NCBI RefSeq assembly: GCF_002944315.1
Contig: NZ_CP024312.1
Location: forward strand, 62,001-126,000
Direction: 5' to 3'
Source: Rhizobium sp. NXC24
GTDB lineage: Bacteria > Pseudomonadota > Alphaproteobacteria > Rhizobiales > Rhizobiaceae
DNA: 64,000 nt
Shown: piece by piece, positions 1-8,673 of the stretch
Layout: every line of letters begins with the position of its first letter
Position numbering within the stretch: position 1 is the stretch's first letter
Made by a program: the position numbers and the translations under genes
Notes under the pieces: model-generated
The model's input: the letters and a program-made list of their open reading frames with translations, nothing else
What the model was told of the DNA's origin: nothing
Databases searched by the model: none

Positions 1-377
1 AGTTCAACGGTTGCCGGGAATGTGCGGGCAATGTCGCTCGCCACCGGCTGGCCGGTCGAAGTCGACAGGCCGAGATTGCCGGTTAGCGCCGTCTCGACAT
101 AGCGGACGAATTGCAGCGGCAGCGGCTGGTCGAGCCCGAGCGCGGCGCGTGCCGCAAGATAGGTGGATTGACTGGCGTGCTCGCCGACCAGCTGCAGCGC
201 CGGATCGATGGGGGCTGCACGGGTCATGGCAAAGGTGACGAGCGCCAGACCCAGCAGGGTGAGCGCGAAGGACCAGAGCCATTTCGTCAGTGTCCAGACG
301 AAAGAGAACTCCCGCGAGCGTCGCCGCAGGCGGGAGTCGTCGTTCTCGGTTTGCGACGGGGTTGCCGTCTCTGGCAC
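1..377 (-). CDS. ABC transporter permease, DppB type (N-terminus only)
   Basis: The visible ~125 residues are the N-terminus of an inner-membrane permease of the dipeptide/oligopeptide (DppB) family; the gene runs off the left edge. I read the start as GTG at 377: an AAGGTGG ribosome-binding site lies 8 nt upstream and the stop of the binding-protein gene ends directly before it, as expected in an operon. After a charged, arginine-rich leader comes one membrane segment (about residues 30-50, WLWSFALTLLGLALVTFAM), then a periplasmic stretch with the family's GL.QPLPLQFVRY...GNLG pattern. It should work with the binding protein encoded just upstream. The substrate is unknown; sulfur-linked neighbours suggest a sulfur compound. 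Confidence 0.85.
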   Translation of the reverse strand, partial: MPETATPSQTENDDSRLRRRSREFSFVWTLTKWLWSFALTLLGLALVTFAMTRAAPIDPALQLVGEHASQSTYLAARAALGLDQPLPLQFVRYVETALTGNLGLSTSTGQPVASDIARTFPATVE

Positions 378-1961
378 TTATTTTTCCACCTTGTCGTAAT
401 AGACCTGATCGGCATTCAGGCCCTGAGCGTAGTTCTTCACCTTGTCGCCTAGCACGACCTGGTCATTGCCCTGAAGGGTAAAAATGTAGGGGGAGCTCTT
501 CTGGATCTTCTTCTGCAGGTCCTGGTAGAGCTCGACGCGCTTGGCCGGGTCCTGTTCCTTGACGGCGGCCAGCGTCTCGTCGGCCAGTTCCGGGATCACC
601 CAGCCCGCCTGCTTGGCGACGGTATTGGCGGAATTGTCCTTGTTGATCGCAAATGCGCTGGCATTGGAATGCGGGTCGAAATAGTCCGGAATCCAGTAGC
701 GCAGCGTCATCTCGTACTTGCCGGCGCGGCCGCGGGCATAGATCTCGCTGGCGACACCCGGCTGGATGTCGAGCGTGATGCCGGCCTCAGCAAAAGTCGA
801 TTGCAGCGATTGGGCGATCGACAGGAAGGGCTGGTCGTTGAAGACGATGAATTCGATCTTGAACGGTGTCTTAATACCGCCATCGGCAAGGATCTTCTTG
901 GCTTTCTCGACATCGAACTTGAACGGCGTGTCGGTCAGCGCGCCAGGGAAGCCGTCCGGCAGGAAAGCCTGGTGGATCGTGCTCTGGCTGCGCAGTAAGT
1001 GCTTGGCGATGCCGTCATAGTCGACGAGGTAGCGCGCCGCTTCCCAGAGGGCTGGGTTGCCGAGCGTCGGGTTGGCCTTTGAATTGATCAGGATATAGTC
1101 GGTGCGGGCCGACGGCACGGAGAGGACTTTCACACCGCTCTTGCTCTTCAATGCCTCGATCTGGTCGGCGGAGAGGCCGCGGGCGATATCGGCATCGCCC
1201 TGTTCGATGAGCAGGCGGCGGGCGCCGACATCCGGCACGTTGCGGATGATGAGGTTGGGCAGGGCAGCCTTGTCGGACGAGTTCGGGTTGGCCTGCAGCA
1301 CCAGCGCTTCATGCGGCGTGTAATTGGCGATCACATAGGTGCCGCTGCCGGCGGAATTGATCTTCAGCCAGCCATTGCCGAAATCATTGTCCTTGGCCTG
1401 GACTGAGACCGTCTTTTCATCGACGATCGAGGCGATTGGCGCGGTGAGAAGCGCGAGCGCGAAGCCCGGGCCGACATCGGCGCTCCAGGAAAGCTTGACA
1501 TGCTTGTCGTCGAGCTTGGTGACGGCGGCATCGACATTGTCGGCCTTCCAGCCGAGCTCGTTGAGGATGAAGGCCGGCGCCTTATTGAGTTTGACCGCAC
1601 GGGCCAGGGAGAAGATCACATCCTCCGGACGGACAGGATTGCCGGAGGCAAATTTTGCGTCGGCAAGCGTGAAGACCAGGCTCTTGCCGTCCTTGCCCGC
1701 TTCCCAGGAGGCGGCGAGCGCAGGCTCGATCTTGGTGCCATCCTGGCGGTTGGACTGCACCAGCCGCTGGTAGACATTATTGAACGACTGGACCGTGGTC
1801 AGCTCGAAGCCCTCGGCCGGGTCGAAGCTGACGGCATCGTCGATCGACTGCGCCACGACGAGTGTGTCGCTCGGCGTTTCGGCATGCGCGAGCGGTATGC
1901 CGAATGCGAGAACAGCGCCGAAGACGCTGCCGAGCAGTTTTTGCCGGATAGTGATGGTCAT
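378..1961 (-). CDS. ABC transporter substrate-binding protein, family 5
   Basis: Periplasmic binding protein of the dipeptide/nickel family (SBP_bac_5), 527 aa, a normal length. I chose ATG at 1961 (MTITIRQKLL) because AAAGGGAG lies about 6-7 nt upstream; longer starts would add 37 residues before a clean Sec signal peptide (LLGSVFGAVLAFGIPLAHA, cleavage near residue 26). The mature part starts TPSDTLVVAQSIDDAVSFDPA, typical of the family. It is the first transporter gene of an operon that continues into the permease at the window edge, and it follows metabolic genes for a 2OG oxygenase, a sulfhydrylase-like enzyme and RidA on the same strand. Those neighbours suggest a sulfur-containing ligand rather than peptides, but the ligand cannot be read from sequence. 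Confidence 0.9.
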   Translation of the reverse strand: MTITIRQKLLGSVFGAVLAFGIPLAHAETPSDTLVVAQSIDDAVSFDPAEGFELTTVQSFNNVYQRLVQSNRQDGTKIEPALAASWEAGKDGKSLVFTLADAKFASGNPVRPEDVIFSLARAVKLNKAPAFILNELGWKADNVDAAVTKLDDKHVKLSWSADVGPGFALALLTAPIASIVDEKTVSVQAKDNDFGNGWLKINSAGSGTYVIANYTPHEALVLQANPNSSDKAALPNLIIRNVPDVGARRLLIEQGDADIARGLSADQIEALKSKSGVKVLSVPSARTDYILINSKANPTLGNPALWEAARYLVDYDGIAKHLLRSQSTIHQAFLPDGFPGALTDTPFKFDVEKAKKILADGGIKTPFKIEFIVFNDQPFLSIAQSLQSTFAEAGITLDIQPGVASEIYARGRAGKYEMTLRYWIPDYFDPHSNASAFAINKDNSANTVAKQAGWVIPELADETLAAVKEQDPAKRVELYQDLQKKIQKSSPYIFTLQGNDQVVLGDKVKNYAQGLNADQVYYDKVEK

Positions 1962-1992
1962 GATGGACTCCCTTTGATCGGATGGCGGAAAA

Positions 1993-2519
1993 TCAACTGT
2001 CTTTTTCGGCGAAGGCTGCGAGTTCGGGATCGAAATCCACCTCGACGACATTGTTGAACACGGCGGTGGCAATCATGATGCCGGCAAAAGCAACGAGATC
2101 GACCAGGGTTTTCGGCGGGTAGCGCTCCTTCAGTGCAGCCCAGATATCGGTGGGAACCGCGTTGGAATCGGCGACGATGGCGCGGCCGAAGCGCGCCAGC
2201 AGGGTCTCCTCGTCCGAAAGCACCAGTGCGGATCTAGTCGCGCATTGATCAGCGCCCGGCGGAAGAACGTCACTGCGATCTTCGAGTTCAACGCCTTGGA
2301 AATCGAATGCGAAAATATCCAGATCGCGCGGTCGTTGATGACGGGCAGCAGCTCGGCGCGTAGCGTGAACCACTCGGCATAGATGCGGTGCGCTTGCGGC
2401 GAATGCAGCAGCGTGCGCTTCATGTTGGTCATGCGCCCGCGGGCCGCGACTTCGTCGTCATGCGCCCTGCGGATGTCAGCCGAGGCGGTGTCGTAGTCGA
2501 TTTGCGGAATGTGGCTCAT
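1993..2519 (-). pseudogene. Carboxymuconolactone decarboxylase/AhpD-like protein, frameshifted
   Basis: Two reading frames together make one CMD/alkylhydroperoxidase-like protein. The first (from ATG 2519, MSHIPQIDYDTASADIRRAHDDE) holds the N-terminal half through FFRRALINARLDP; the second continues from about position 2225 with ALVLSDEETLLARFGRAI...DPELAAFAEKDS and stops at 1993. Losing one base near 2220-2230 explains the break: restoring it would join LDP to ALVLSDEE. Either the gene is broken or there is a base-calling error. It lies between RidA and the binding protein in one operon. CMD-like partners recur in this window (59214, 59867) beside flavin monooxygenases, so an intact copy would fit the theme. 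Confidence 0.75.
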
Positions 2520-2652
2520 GGACGTCTCGCTTGGGTAACCCGGACGCTACTATGGGCGTTTTGTGATGATGAGGGCGGTATGATCTAACTTAACGTTCGC
2601 TTAGCGAAAAAATTTCTATGGATCGGATATCTCGCCGGGAATGGCCGAATGG

Positions 2653-3051
2653 CTATCGGCGGGCGAGCGTAAGGTCGATTTCCACCAGTGCATCGCGTCC
2701 TAGCCTTGCCACCCCGACCGTCGTGCGGGCGGGGAGCGCGTTCTCGTCGGTGAGATAGCGGTGATAGATGGAATTCAAACCCGCATAGTCACGCTCGAAA
2801 TGGCTGAGGTAGATACGGGCAAAGACCGTGTCAGACAGCGCATAGCCGGATGCCTCGACGATCAGCGAAAGGTTGCGGAAGACCAGTTCGGTCTGCTCCT
2901 CGATCGATGATGGAAGGGGCCCTTCCGGATTGTCCGGGTCGATCGGCAATTGGCCGGTGACAAACAGGAAGCCGTTGGCCTCCACTGCATGTGAATAGCG
3001 AGCGGTTCTCGGTGGCGGGGCGGCGGTGTCGGTTTTGATATAGCGGGTCAT
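2653..3051 (-). CDS. RidA family protein (enamine/imine deaminase)
   Basis: A 132-residue protein of the RidA/YjgF/UK114 family, full length for the group. These small trimeric cytosolic enzymes hydrolyse reactive enamine/imine intermediates released by PLP enzymes. The family signature is visible: FLFVTGQLP near residues 28-36 and LPARTTVGVARL around residues 106-117, with Arg109 in the position used to bind the substrate carboxylate. It sits 50 bp after a PLP-dependent sulfhydrylase-like gene on the same strand, a sensible partner because beta/gamma-elimination on that enzyme type yields enamines. Which enamine it handles here is inference. Confidence 0.9.
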   Translation of the reverse strand: MTRYIKTDTAAPPPRTARYSHAVEANGFLFVTGQLPIDPDNPEGPLPSSIEEQTELVFRNLSLIVEASGYALSDTVFARIYLSHFERDYAGLNSIYHRYLTDENALPARTTVGVARLGRDALVEIDLTLARR

Positions 3052-3101
3052 GATTCGTTTCGGATAGGGTGGCGCGGCAGGAAGAGCGCCACCCCGCCTG
3101 T

Positions 3102-4463
3102 TCAGGCTGCCTCAATCGCCTGCTCGAGATCGGCGACGATATCGTCCGGATGCTCAAGGCCGATCGACAGTCTGACATAGCCCGGCGTCACGCCGGTCGC
3201 GAGCTGATCCTCGGCGGAGAGCTGAGAATGGGTGGTGGTCGAGGGGTGGATCGCCAGCGACCGCGCGTCGCCGATATTGGCGACGTGGTAGAAGAGCTGC
3301 AGCGCATCGATGAATCGCCGGCCTGCCTCGCGGCCATCCTTGAGTTCGAAGCCGACAAGCGCGCCGAAATTGCCGGGTTTCAGGTATTTCTCCGCATTGG
3401 CCTTGGCCTCGCCGATCTGGAATTTCGGGAAGATGACGTTGGACACTTTTGGATGGCCCTTGAGATAGTCGGCGACGATCTCGGCGTTGCGGTTGTGCTG
3501 GGCGAGGCGCAGCGGCAGCGTTTCCAGGCCCTGCAGGAACTGGAAGGCATTCTGCGGGCTGATCGCGGCGCCGAGATCGCGCAACAGCACGGCGCGGGCT
3601 CTCAGGATATAGGCGAAGAAGCCGATCTTTTCAGCCTTTTCCAGCCAGGTGGCGCCCTGGTAGCTCGGGTCTGGATCATGCAGTGTCGGCAGCCGCTTCG
3701 GATAGCTGGCGAATGGGAAAGTGCCGCTTTCGATGATGGCACCGCCAATCGAGGTGCCATGGCCGCCGATATATTTGGTGGTCGAGTAGACCACAATCGC
3801 AGCGCCATGTTCGAACGGGCGAATGATCAGGGGGGCAGCGGTGTTGTCGACGATCAGGGGAATGCCGAAGCGACGGCCGATGCTGGCGACTTCGGCAATC
3901 GGGAAGACTTCGAGCTTCGGATTGGGCAGCGATTCCGCATAATAGGCGCGGGTCTTGTCGTCGGTGGCGCGGGCGAAGGCTTCCGGATCGGTGGGATCGA
4001 CGAAGCGGGTTTCGATGCCGAAATTTTTGAGTGTCGCGGCGAATAGCGCCCAGGTGCCACCATAGATGCCGACGGAGGAGACGATGTTGTCGCCGGCGCG
4101 GGCGAGGTTGAGCACGGCGAAGGCTGAAGCGGCCTGGCCGGAGCTTAGCGCCAGTGCAGCCGCTCCGCCTTCGATCTCGGCAAGCCGCTGCTCGAAAGCA
4201 TCCTGGGTCGGGTTGGAGACGCGGGTATAGAGATGGCCCGGCGCTTCGAGCGCGAAGAGCTTGTCGGCGCCCTCCGTGCCCGGCAATTGAAACGAGGTTG
4301 ACTGGTAGATCGGCACGGCCACCGCGCCGCTGGTCGGGTCGAAGCGATAGCTGCCGCCGTGCAGCGCGATCGTCTCCGGGTGCCGGCTTTTGAAAAGCGC
4401 CGTTCCGGCCGGCGGGGCTGGCGTGGTTTCGGTCGCGTCTTGGGGACTGAGATGGAGGTTCAT
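3102..4463 (-). CDS. O-acetylhomoserine aminocarboxypropyltransferase/Cys-Met metabolism PLP enzyme
   Basis: A 453-residue cytosolic PLP enzyme of the Cys/Met metabolism family, closest in pattern to O-acetylhomoserine sulfhydrylases (MetY), which join sulfide or a thiol to O-acetylhomoserine. Visible marks: ETIALHGGSYRFDPTSGAVAVPIYQSTSF at 30-58, YTRVSNPTQDAFEQRLAEIEGG (phosphate-binding Tyr and Arg) near 79-100, and the PLP lysine in YSTTKYIGGHGTSIGG (Lys230). It is the second gene of an operon, 29 bp after a 2OG-Fe(II) oxygenase and 50 bp before RidA, so it could capture the sulfur or thiol the oxygenase step releases. Family assignment is solid; the exact acceptor/donor pair is not determined. 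Confidence 0.9.
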   Translation of the reverse strand: MNLHLSPQDATETTPAPPAGTALFKSRHPETIALHGGSYRFDPTSGAVAVPIYQSTSFQLPGTEGADKLFALEAPGHLYTRVSNPTQDAFEQRLAEIEGGAAALALSSGQAASAFAVLNLARAGDNIVSSVGIYGGTWALFAATLKNFGIETRFVDPTDPEAFARATDDKTRAYYAESLPNPKLEVFPIAEVASIGRRFGIPLIVDNTAAPLIIRPFEHGAAIVVYSTTKYIGGHGTSIGGAIIESGTFPFASYPKRLPTLHDPDPSYQGATWLEKAEKIGFFAYILRARAVLLRDLGAAISPQNAFQFLQGLETLPLRLAQHNRNAEIVADYLKGHPKVSNVIFPKFQIGEAKANAEKYLKPGNFGALVGFELKDGREAGRRFIDALQLFYHVANIGDARSLAIHPSTTTHSQLSAEDQLATGVTPGYVRLSIGLEHPDDIVADLEQAIEAA

Positions 4464-4492
4464 ATCCGGCTCCTTTGTTGAGCGTTGATGGA

Positions 4493-5530
4493 TCAGGCGG
4501 TCTCGGCGACCTTCTGCTGTTCGGCGAGAAGGTCGGCGTGATGGGCCTGGGCGACGTCGGGATGCGAGCGGAGCCGTGACTTGAGGAAATTGCGGCCCAC
4601 CTCGTTGAACAGCGGGTTGAGCGGATCTTGCGTCACGCCGCGCACCTGTTTCTGCAGCTCGTCAGGCAGCGTCAGCACCGGCACGGTGGCGGAGAGATTG
4701 GCACCGAGGAAGAAGGCGACGGACATACGATCCGTGCCGGCCTTTGGTGTCACCACCCGATGGATGTTGGCGCGCAGAAAACCGTTCGAGGCCATTTCCA
4801 GGAGTTCGCCGGTGTTGATGACGAAGGTGCCGCGCACCGGCTTGGCTTCGATCCAGCCGCCATGGCCGTCATCGACCTGGAGGCCCGCGCCGGTATCCTG
4901 CAGCAGCAGCGTCACGAAACCGGAATCCTTGTGGGCGCCGACGCCCTGGTCAGTCTCGGTCTTGTCGCGGCCAGGATAGCGGATGATCTTGAGCAATTGG
5001 TTGGGGCCGCCGGCATAGATCGGCTCGAACACGTCGGGCGACTGGCCAAGTGCCTCGGCATAGGCCTTCAGCACGCGGATGCCGATAGAGGTCACGTCGG
5101 CGATCCATTGCTCGATCACCGGCTTCAGCTCGGGCAAGGAGGTTGGATATTGGTTGGGGCCGACCAGCCGCTTCCACGGCGGGTCGCCGGCGTTAACGGT
5201 TAGCCTGTCGCGGTTAGCGCCGAAATCGACCTGCTCGCGCCAGTCCTGCTGGCCGCGGGTATATTCGAGGCCCGGACCGTTATAGCCGCGGAAATGCGGC
5301 GAGTTGCACATTTCGATTTCAAGCTTGTCCTCTTCCGGCAGGGCGAAGAATTTGCGCGACAGCGCCAGCACGCCGTCAATGCGCTCCTGCGGGATGCTGT
5401 GACCGGAAAGGTAGAAGAAGCCGAGCGTATGGGCGACCCGGCGCAGTTCCGCCAGGGCCGCGTCGCGCTCCGGATGGTTGGGCGCGAACCGTTCGAGATT
5501 GAGGACGGGCAAGGATTGTTCAGAGGTCAT
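4493..5530 (-). CDS. Isopenicillin N synthase-family 2OG-Fe(II) oxygenase
   Basis: A 345-residue non-haem iron dioxygenase with an N-terminal DIOX_N-type region (LPVLNLERF...GFFYLSGHSIP) and a C-terminal jelly-roll. The metal triad is readable: His200 and Asp202 in VGAHKDSGF and His257 in NIHRVV. Arg268 in the RMS motif would bind the 2-oxoglutarate C5 carboxylate. It is first in its operon, 74 bp downstream of a copy of the shared dyad (5605-5623). A clear paralogue lies at 24666-25706. The family name comes from fungal penicillin enzymes; nothing here suggests beta-lactam synthesis. Position in a sulfur-scavenging operon suggests oxidative cleavage of an organosulfur compound, as TauD (a distant 2OG enzyme) does, but that is inference. 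Confidence 0.88.
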   Translation of the reverse strand: MTSEQSLPVLNLERFAPNHPERDAALAELRRVAHTLGFFYLSGHSIPQERIDGVLALSRKFFALPEEDKLEIEMCNSPHFRGYNGPGLEYTRGQQDWREQVDFGANRDRLTVNAGDPPWKRLVGPNQYPTSLPELKPVIEQWIADVTSIGIRVLKAYAEALGQSPDVFEPIYAGGPNQLLKIIRYPGRDKTETDQGVGAHKDSGFVTLLLQDTGAGLQVDDGHGGWIEAKPVRGTFVINTGELLEMASNGFLRANIHRVVTPKAGTDRMSVAFFLGANLSATVPVLTLPDELQKQVRGVTQDPLNPLFNEVGRNFLKSRLRSHPDVAQAHHADLLAEQQKVAETA

Positions 5531-5604
5531 GACGCACTCGCTTTCGCTTCCGGCCGTTGCTTCCGACCGGGACGATAAGCTGCAATGAATCCGAAAATCA
5601 ATAG

Positions 5605-5623
5605 TCTATTAAATTAATATAGA
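5605..5623. promoter_or_regulatory. Shared dyad operator, 9-bp spacer variant
   Basis: TCTAT and ATAGA half-sites flank a 9-bp AT spacer (TAAATTAAT); all other copies have a 7-bp spacer. The flank ATAGTCTATTAAATTA is almost identical to the site at 31020. It ends 74 bp before the oxygenase start at 5530. Confidence 0.6.
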
Positions 5624-5729
5624 TGGTTGATTTATAACTGGAATATGCCTGAATGAAAGCAGCATGCATAGATTTTCTGTCCTTCACAATGGAGGCGCAA
5701 TGCCATTTTGCAACTTCGCGGAAAGTTAG

Positions 5730-5746
5730 AACATTAAATCCATAGA
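5730..5746. promoter_or_regulatory. Shared dyad operator upstream of the SsuABC-type operon
   Basis: AACAT-TAAATCC-ATAGA: the right half is perfect and the left degenerate. The run TTAAATCYATAGACAAT is shared with the site at 60801. It ends 82 bp before the start at 5829. Confidence 0.6.
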
Positions 5747-5828
5747 CAATATTGATTAGGGGGAAATGGGATTTATGCTTGGCGGATCAGAGCCTGCAGG
5801 GGCAGCGCTCATATCCGGAGGGAATGAT

Positions 5829-6875
5829 ATGACGGATGGCAGCAAGTCTCCCAGTGCCAGCCATGCAGGCGTTTCGCGCCGCACAGTGCTCAAGGGTGCG
5901 GCACTCGGCACCGGCGTGGTCGCCGCCGGCGCGATTGCCGGCAACAGCCTATTCACCCCGGCCATTGCCGGCCCGGCGCCGCATATCAGGCTTGCCTGGA
6001 CGGAAGTCGCGGCCTGCCATTCGCCGCTCGGTTTCGGCGTCGCCAAGGGTTTTTACAAGAAGCACAATCTCGACGTCGAACTGTTCTACCAGGGCGCCAG
6101 CGGCCAGACACTGATCCAGGCGCTGGCCACCAACAAGGCCGATGCCGGCGCCGGCCTGATCGGCGACTGGCTGAAGCCGCTGGAACAGGGCTTTGACGTC
6201 AAACTGTTCGTCGGCTCGCATGGCGGCTGCCAGCGGCTGTTGGCGTCGAAGGAATCCGGCATCACCGATCTCGCCAGCGTCAAGGGCAAGACGATCGCCA
6301 CCTATGGCATCGGCGCGCCGCCGCAGGTCGCCTTCCAGGTAACGCTGAAGAAGGCCGGCATCGACCCGGAAAACGACGTGACCTGGAAGGCCGTGCCCTT
6401 CGATCTGGTCGGCGAAACGGTCAAGCGTGGCGATGCGGATCTCGCCGCCCATCTCGACCCCTGGGCCTATTCGATCGAAAAGAAGTTCGATTTCAAGCTG
6501 ATCGCCGACACCCAGACGGGCGTCTACGAGAATCATACCTGCTGCGTGCTCGGCGCCAATGGCCCGTTCCTGCAGACCAACAAGGATGCGCTGCGCCGGC
6601 TTGCCGAGGCCAATATCGAAATCCACGAATATGTCTCCGGCCATGTCGAAGAGGTGGCGCAATGGTATCTCGAAGAGTTGAAGCCGGCCGGCCTAAGCCT
6701 GGAGGACTTGGTTGGGGTGATCGGCAATCTGAGGACCCACAATCACCCGATCGGCCCCGAACTGGTCGAGCAGATCCGTGTCACTTCGGAAGACCTCAAG
6801 CTCGTCAACGTCCTCGATCCGTCGACGGATCCGAAGGAATTTGCCGAGCGCATCACGGTCAACCTCCTGGCATAA
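5829..6875 (+). CDS. ABC transporter substrate-binding protein, SsuA/TauA type (Tat signal)
   Basis: A 348-residue binding protein of the aliphatic sulfonate/nitrate/taurine (SsuA/TauA/NMT1) group. I chose ATG 5829 because GGAGGG lies about 6 nt upstream; a longer frame from 5766 lacks such a site. The N-terminus has a twin-arginine signal (SRRTVLKGAALGTGVVAAGAIAG), so export is probably by Tat, after folding. The mature part starts PHIRLAWTEVAACHSPLGFGVAKGFYKKHNLDVELFYQG, the classic SsuA-like opening where a compound is bound at the domain cleft. It begins an operon with permease and ATPase genes that follow at 11 bp and by overlap. A sulfonate-like ligand is likely from family and neighbours, but nitrile, thiamine-precursor or riboflavin relatives share the fold. 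Confidence 0.9.
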   Translation: MTDGSKSPSASHAGVSRRTVLKGAALGTGVVAAGAIAGNSLFTPAIAGPAPHIRLAWTEVAACHSPLGFGVAKGFYKKHNLDVELFYQGASGQTLIQALATNKADAGAGLIGDWLKPLEQGFDVKLFVGSHGGCQRLLASKESGITDLASVKGKTIATYGIGAPPQVAFQVTLKKAGIDPENDVTWKAVPFDLVGETVKRGDADLAAHLDPWAYSIEKKFDFKLIADTQTGVYENHTCCVLGANGPFLQTNKDALRRLAEANIEIHEYVSGHVEEVAQWYLEELKPAGLSLEDLVGVIGNLRTHNHPIGPELVEQIRVTSEDLKLVNVLDPSTDPKEFAERITVNLLA

Positions 6876-6886
6876 GGACCAAAACC

Positions 6887-7885
6887 ATGACGGACGCCGC
6901 GCCGACCTTTGTCGACGACCGGATCGACACCCTGTCTCTGCGGCAGGGGGTCTGGACCACCGGTTTCATTGCCGCCCTGTTCTGGGCGCTGACGGCCATC
7001 GTCACGGTCGCCCTGCCGGATGTGATCGCCTGGGGCAGCGGTCCGCTGTTTGCCGCCATCATGGCGGCAGGGGCGATCGCGCTCGTAGCGCTCGGCTTTG
7101 CCGTACCGCGCCTGGGCGCGACCGGCGCTAAAATTACCTATTATGGCCCATGGCTGATAGCGCTCGGCGTCTGGTTCTTGCTTTGGGAATATACGACGGC
7201 CAAGACTGGCTGGCTGCCGAAACCGTTCTTCTCGCCGCCGCATGGCCTGCTCAACGTCTATGTCGTCGAGTGGCAGCGGCTGTTGATCTGCATTGCCTAT
7301 TCGCTCAGGCTTTGGGGGCTCGGCTTCTTTTCCGGCATTGCCGTGGGCTTCGTGATCGGTGTGGCGCTCGGCTGGTCGGTGCGGTTCAATTATTGGGCCA
7401 TGCCGGTGCTGAAGCTGATCGGCCCGGTGCCGGCAACGGCCTGGATTCCCGCGGCCTTCTATTTTTTCCCGACCACGTTCGATGCCTCGATCTTCATCGT
7501 GGCGCTCTCCTGCGGTATTCCGGTCGCGATCCTCACCGCATCCGGCGTCGCCTCGGTCAACAAGGCCTATTATGATGTCGCCCGGACACTGGGCGCGGAT
7601 GCCCGCTACCTGATCCTCAGGATTGCCATTCCGGCGTCGCTGCCACACACCTTCGTCGGCCTGTTCATGGGCCTTTATTATTCCTTCGCTGTGCTGGTCG
7701 TCGCCGAAATGCTCGGCGCCCGATATGGGCTCGGCTGGTACATCCAGTTCCAGACCGCCTATTCCGGCTATGCCAATGTCTACGCCACCATCGTCATCAT
7801 GGCTCTGCTCTGCTCGGGAATCGTCAAGCTGTTGTTCGTCGCCCGCGACCGCCTGCTGACCGGCCAGGAGAGGGGACTTATCTGA
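6887..7885 (+). CDS. ABC transporter permease, SsuC/TauC type
   Basis: A 332-residue inner-membrane permease. The C-terminal two-thirds (from about residue 110) is a normal SsuC/TauC domain with the EAA loop visible as YYDVARTLGADARYLILRIAIPASLPHTFVGL. The N-terminus carries two or three additional hydrophobic segments (WTTGFIAALFWALTAIVTVALP, LFAAIMAAGAIALVALGFAVP), which the usual ~250-residue SsuC lacks. ATG 6887 is 11 bp after the binding-protein stop; longer frames would overlap that gene extensively. The stop overlaps the ATPase start (TGATG). It should form the channel with two copies of the ATPase at 7885. Confidence 0.9.
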   Translation: MTDAAPTFVDDRIDTLSLRQGVWTTGFIAALFWALTAIVTVALPDVIAWGSGPLFAAIMAAGAIALVALGFAVPRLGATGAKITYYGPWLIALGVWFLLWEYTTAKTGWLPKPFFSPPHGLLNVYVVEWQRLLICIAYSLRLWGLGFFSGIAVGFVIGVALGWSVRFNYWAMPVLKLIGPVPATAWIPAAFYFFPTTFDASIFIVALSCGIPVAILTASGVASVNKAYYDVARTLGADARYLILRIAIPASLPHTFVGLFMGLYYSFAVLVVAEMLGARYGLGWYIQFQTAYSGYANVYATIVIMALLCSGIVKLLFVARDRLLTGQERGLI

Positions 7886-8673
7886 TGAACGTCACCGTCA
7901 GTCCATCTGCGGTGGAACGCCGCGCCATCGCGCTCGATGTCGAGAACGTCTCGCACCATTTCGTCATCAATGGCGAGAAGCTGGCCGTGCTCGACAATGT
8001 CGACTTGTCGGTCAAGCCAGGCGAGTTCATCGCGCTGCTCGGGCCATCGGGTTGCGGCAAGTCTACGCTGCTGCGGCTGGCCGCCGGTCTCGACACGCCG
8101 CGTGAAGGCCGATTGCTGGAAGAGGGCGCGCCCATCACCGCGCCCGATCCGTCGCGCATCTTAGTCTTTCAGGACCCGACACTCTTCCCATGGCGCACAG
8201 TGCGCAAGAATGTCGCCACTGGGCTCGAAGCGCGCGGCCTGCTCAAGACGCATGAGGCGCGCGTCGACGAGGCGCTCAGGATCGTCAAGCTGGAAAAGTT
8301 CGCTGATGCCTACCCCAACCAGCTCTCCGGTGGTATGGCCCAGCGCGTCGCCATCGCCCGCGCGCTGGTCAACGATCCGCATCTGCTTTTGCTCGACGAA
8401 CCCTTCGGCAAGCTTGATTCGCTGACTCGTCTCGGCCTGCAGCAGGAATTGACCAAGCTCTGGCAGGATGCCGGCTTCACCGCAATCCTCGTTACCCATG
8501 ATGTCGAGGAGGCGCTGCTGCTCGCCAATCGCGTCATCGTCTTCAGCGACCGGCCGGCGCGCATTGTGCACGAGGTCAGCGTCGATAAACCGTTCCCGCG
8601 TAAGCGCGACGACGAAGACCTCGTGCAGCTGCGGCAGGAATTGCTCTCCAAGCTGGGGATCATCCATGGCTAG
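7885..8673 (+). CDS. ABC transporter ATP-binding protein, SsuB/TauB type
   Basis: A 262-residue ATPase energising the importer encoded by the two preceding genes. Walker A is GPSGCGKST (residues 53-61), the signature is LSGGMAQRVAIARAL, and Walker B plus the catalytic glutamate is LLLLDEPFGKLD, followed by the switch histidine in LVTHDVEEA. The Q-loop (VFQDPTLFPWRTVRKNV) is of the nitrate/sulfonate/taurine importer type. It starts by overlapping the permease stop and its own stop overlaps the next start (8666), so all four genes are translationally coupled. Confidence 0.93.
   Translation: MNVTVSPSAVERRAIALDVENVSHHFVINGEKLAVLDNVDLSVKPGEFIALLGPSGCGKSTLLRLAAGLDTPREGRLLEEGAPITAPDPSRILVFQDPTLFPWRTVRKNVATGLEARGLLKTHEARVDEALRIVKLEKFADAYPNQLSGGMAQRVAIARALVNDPHLLLLDEPFGKLDSLTRLGLQQELTKLWQDAGFTAILVTHDVEEALLLANRVIVFSDRPARIVHEVSVDKPFPRKRDDEDLVQLRQELLSKLGIIHG

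Larger units (their letters stand above)
5531..5828. promoter_or_regulatory. Divergent promoter region with two copies of the shared dyad
   Basis: This AT-rich 298-bp gap separates the 2OG-oxygenase operon (leftward) from the SsuABC-type operon (rightward). It carries one dyad near each gene, described separately, suggesting that the two promoters are controlled by the same regulator but through their own sites. I see no open frame worth calling. Confidence 0.6.

Noticed and set aside
2615..2631. TCTAT-GGATCGG-ATATC as another shared dyad
   Set aside because: Only a partial right half and located inside an operon between RidA and the CMD gene; likely chance.
4493..5530. Beta-lactam biosynthesis suggested by the isopenicillin N synthase family name
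   Set aside because: No ACV synthetase or acyltransferase is nearby; the family covers many 2OG oxygenases.
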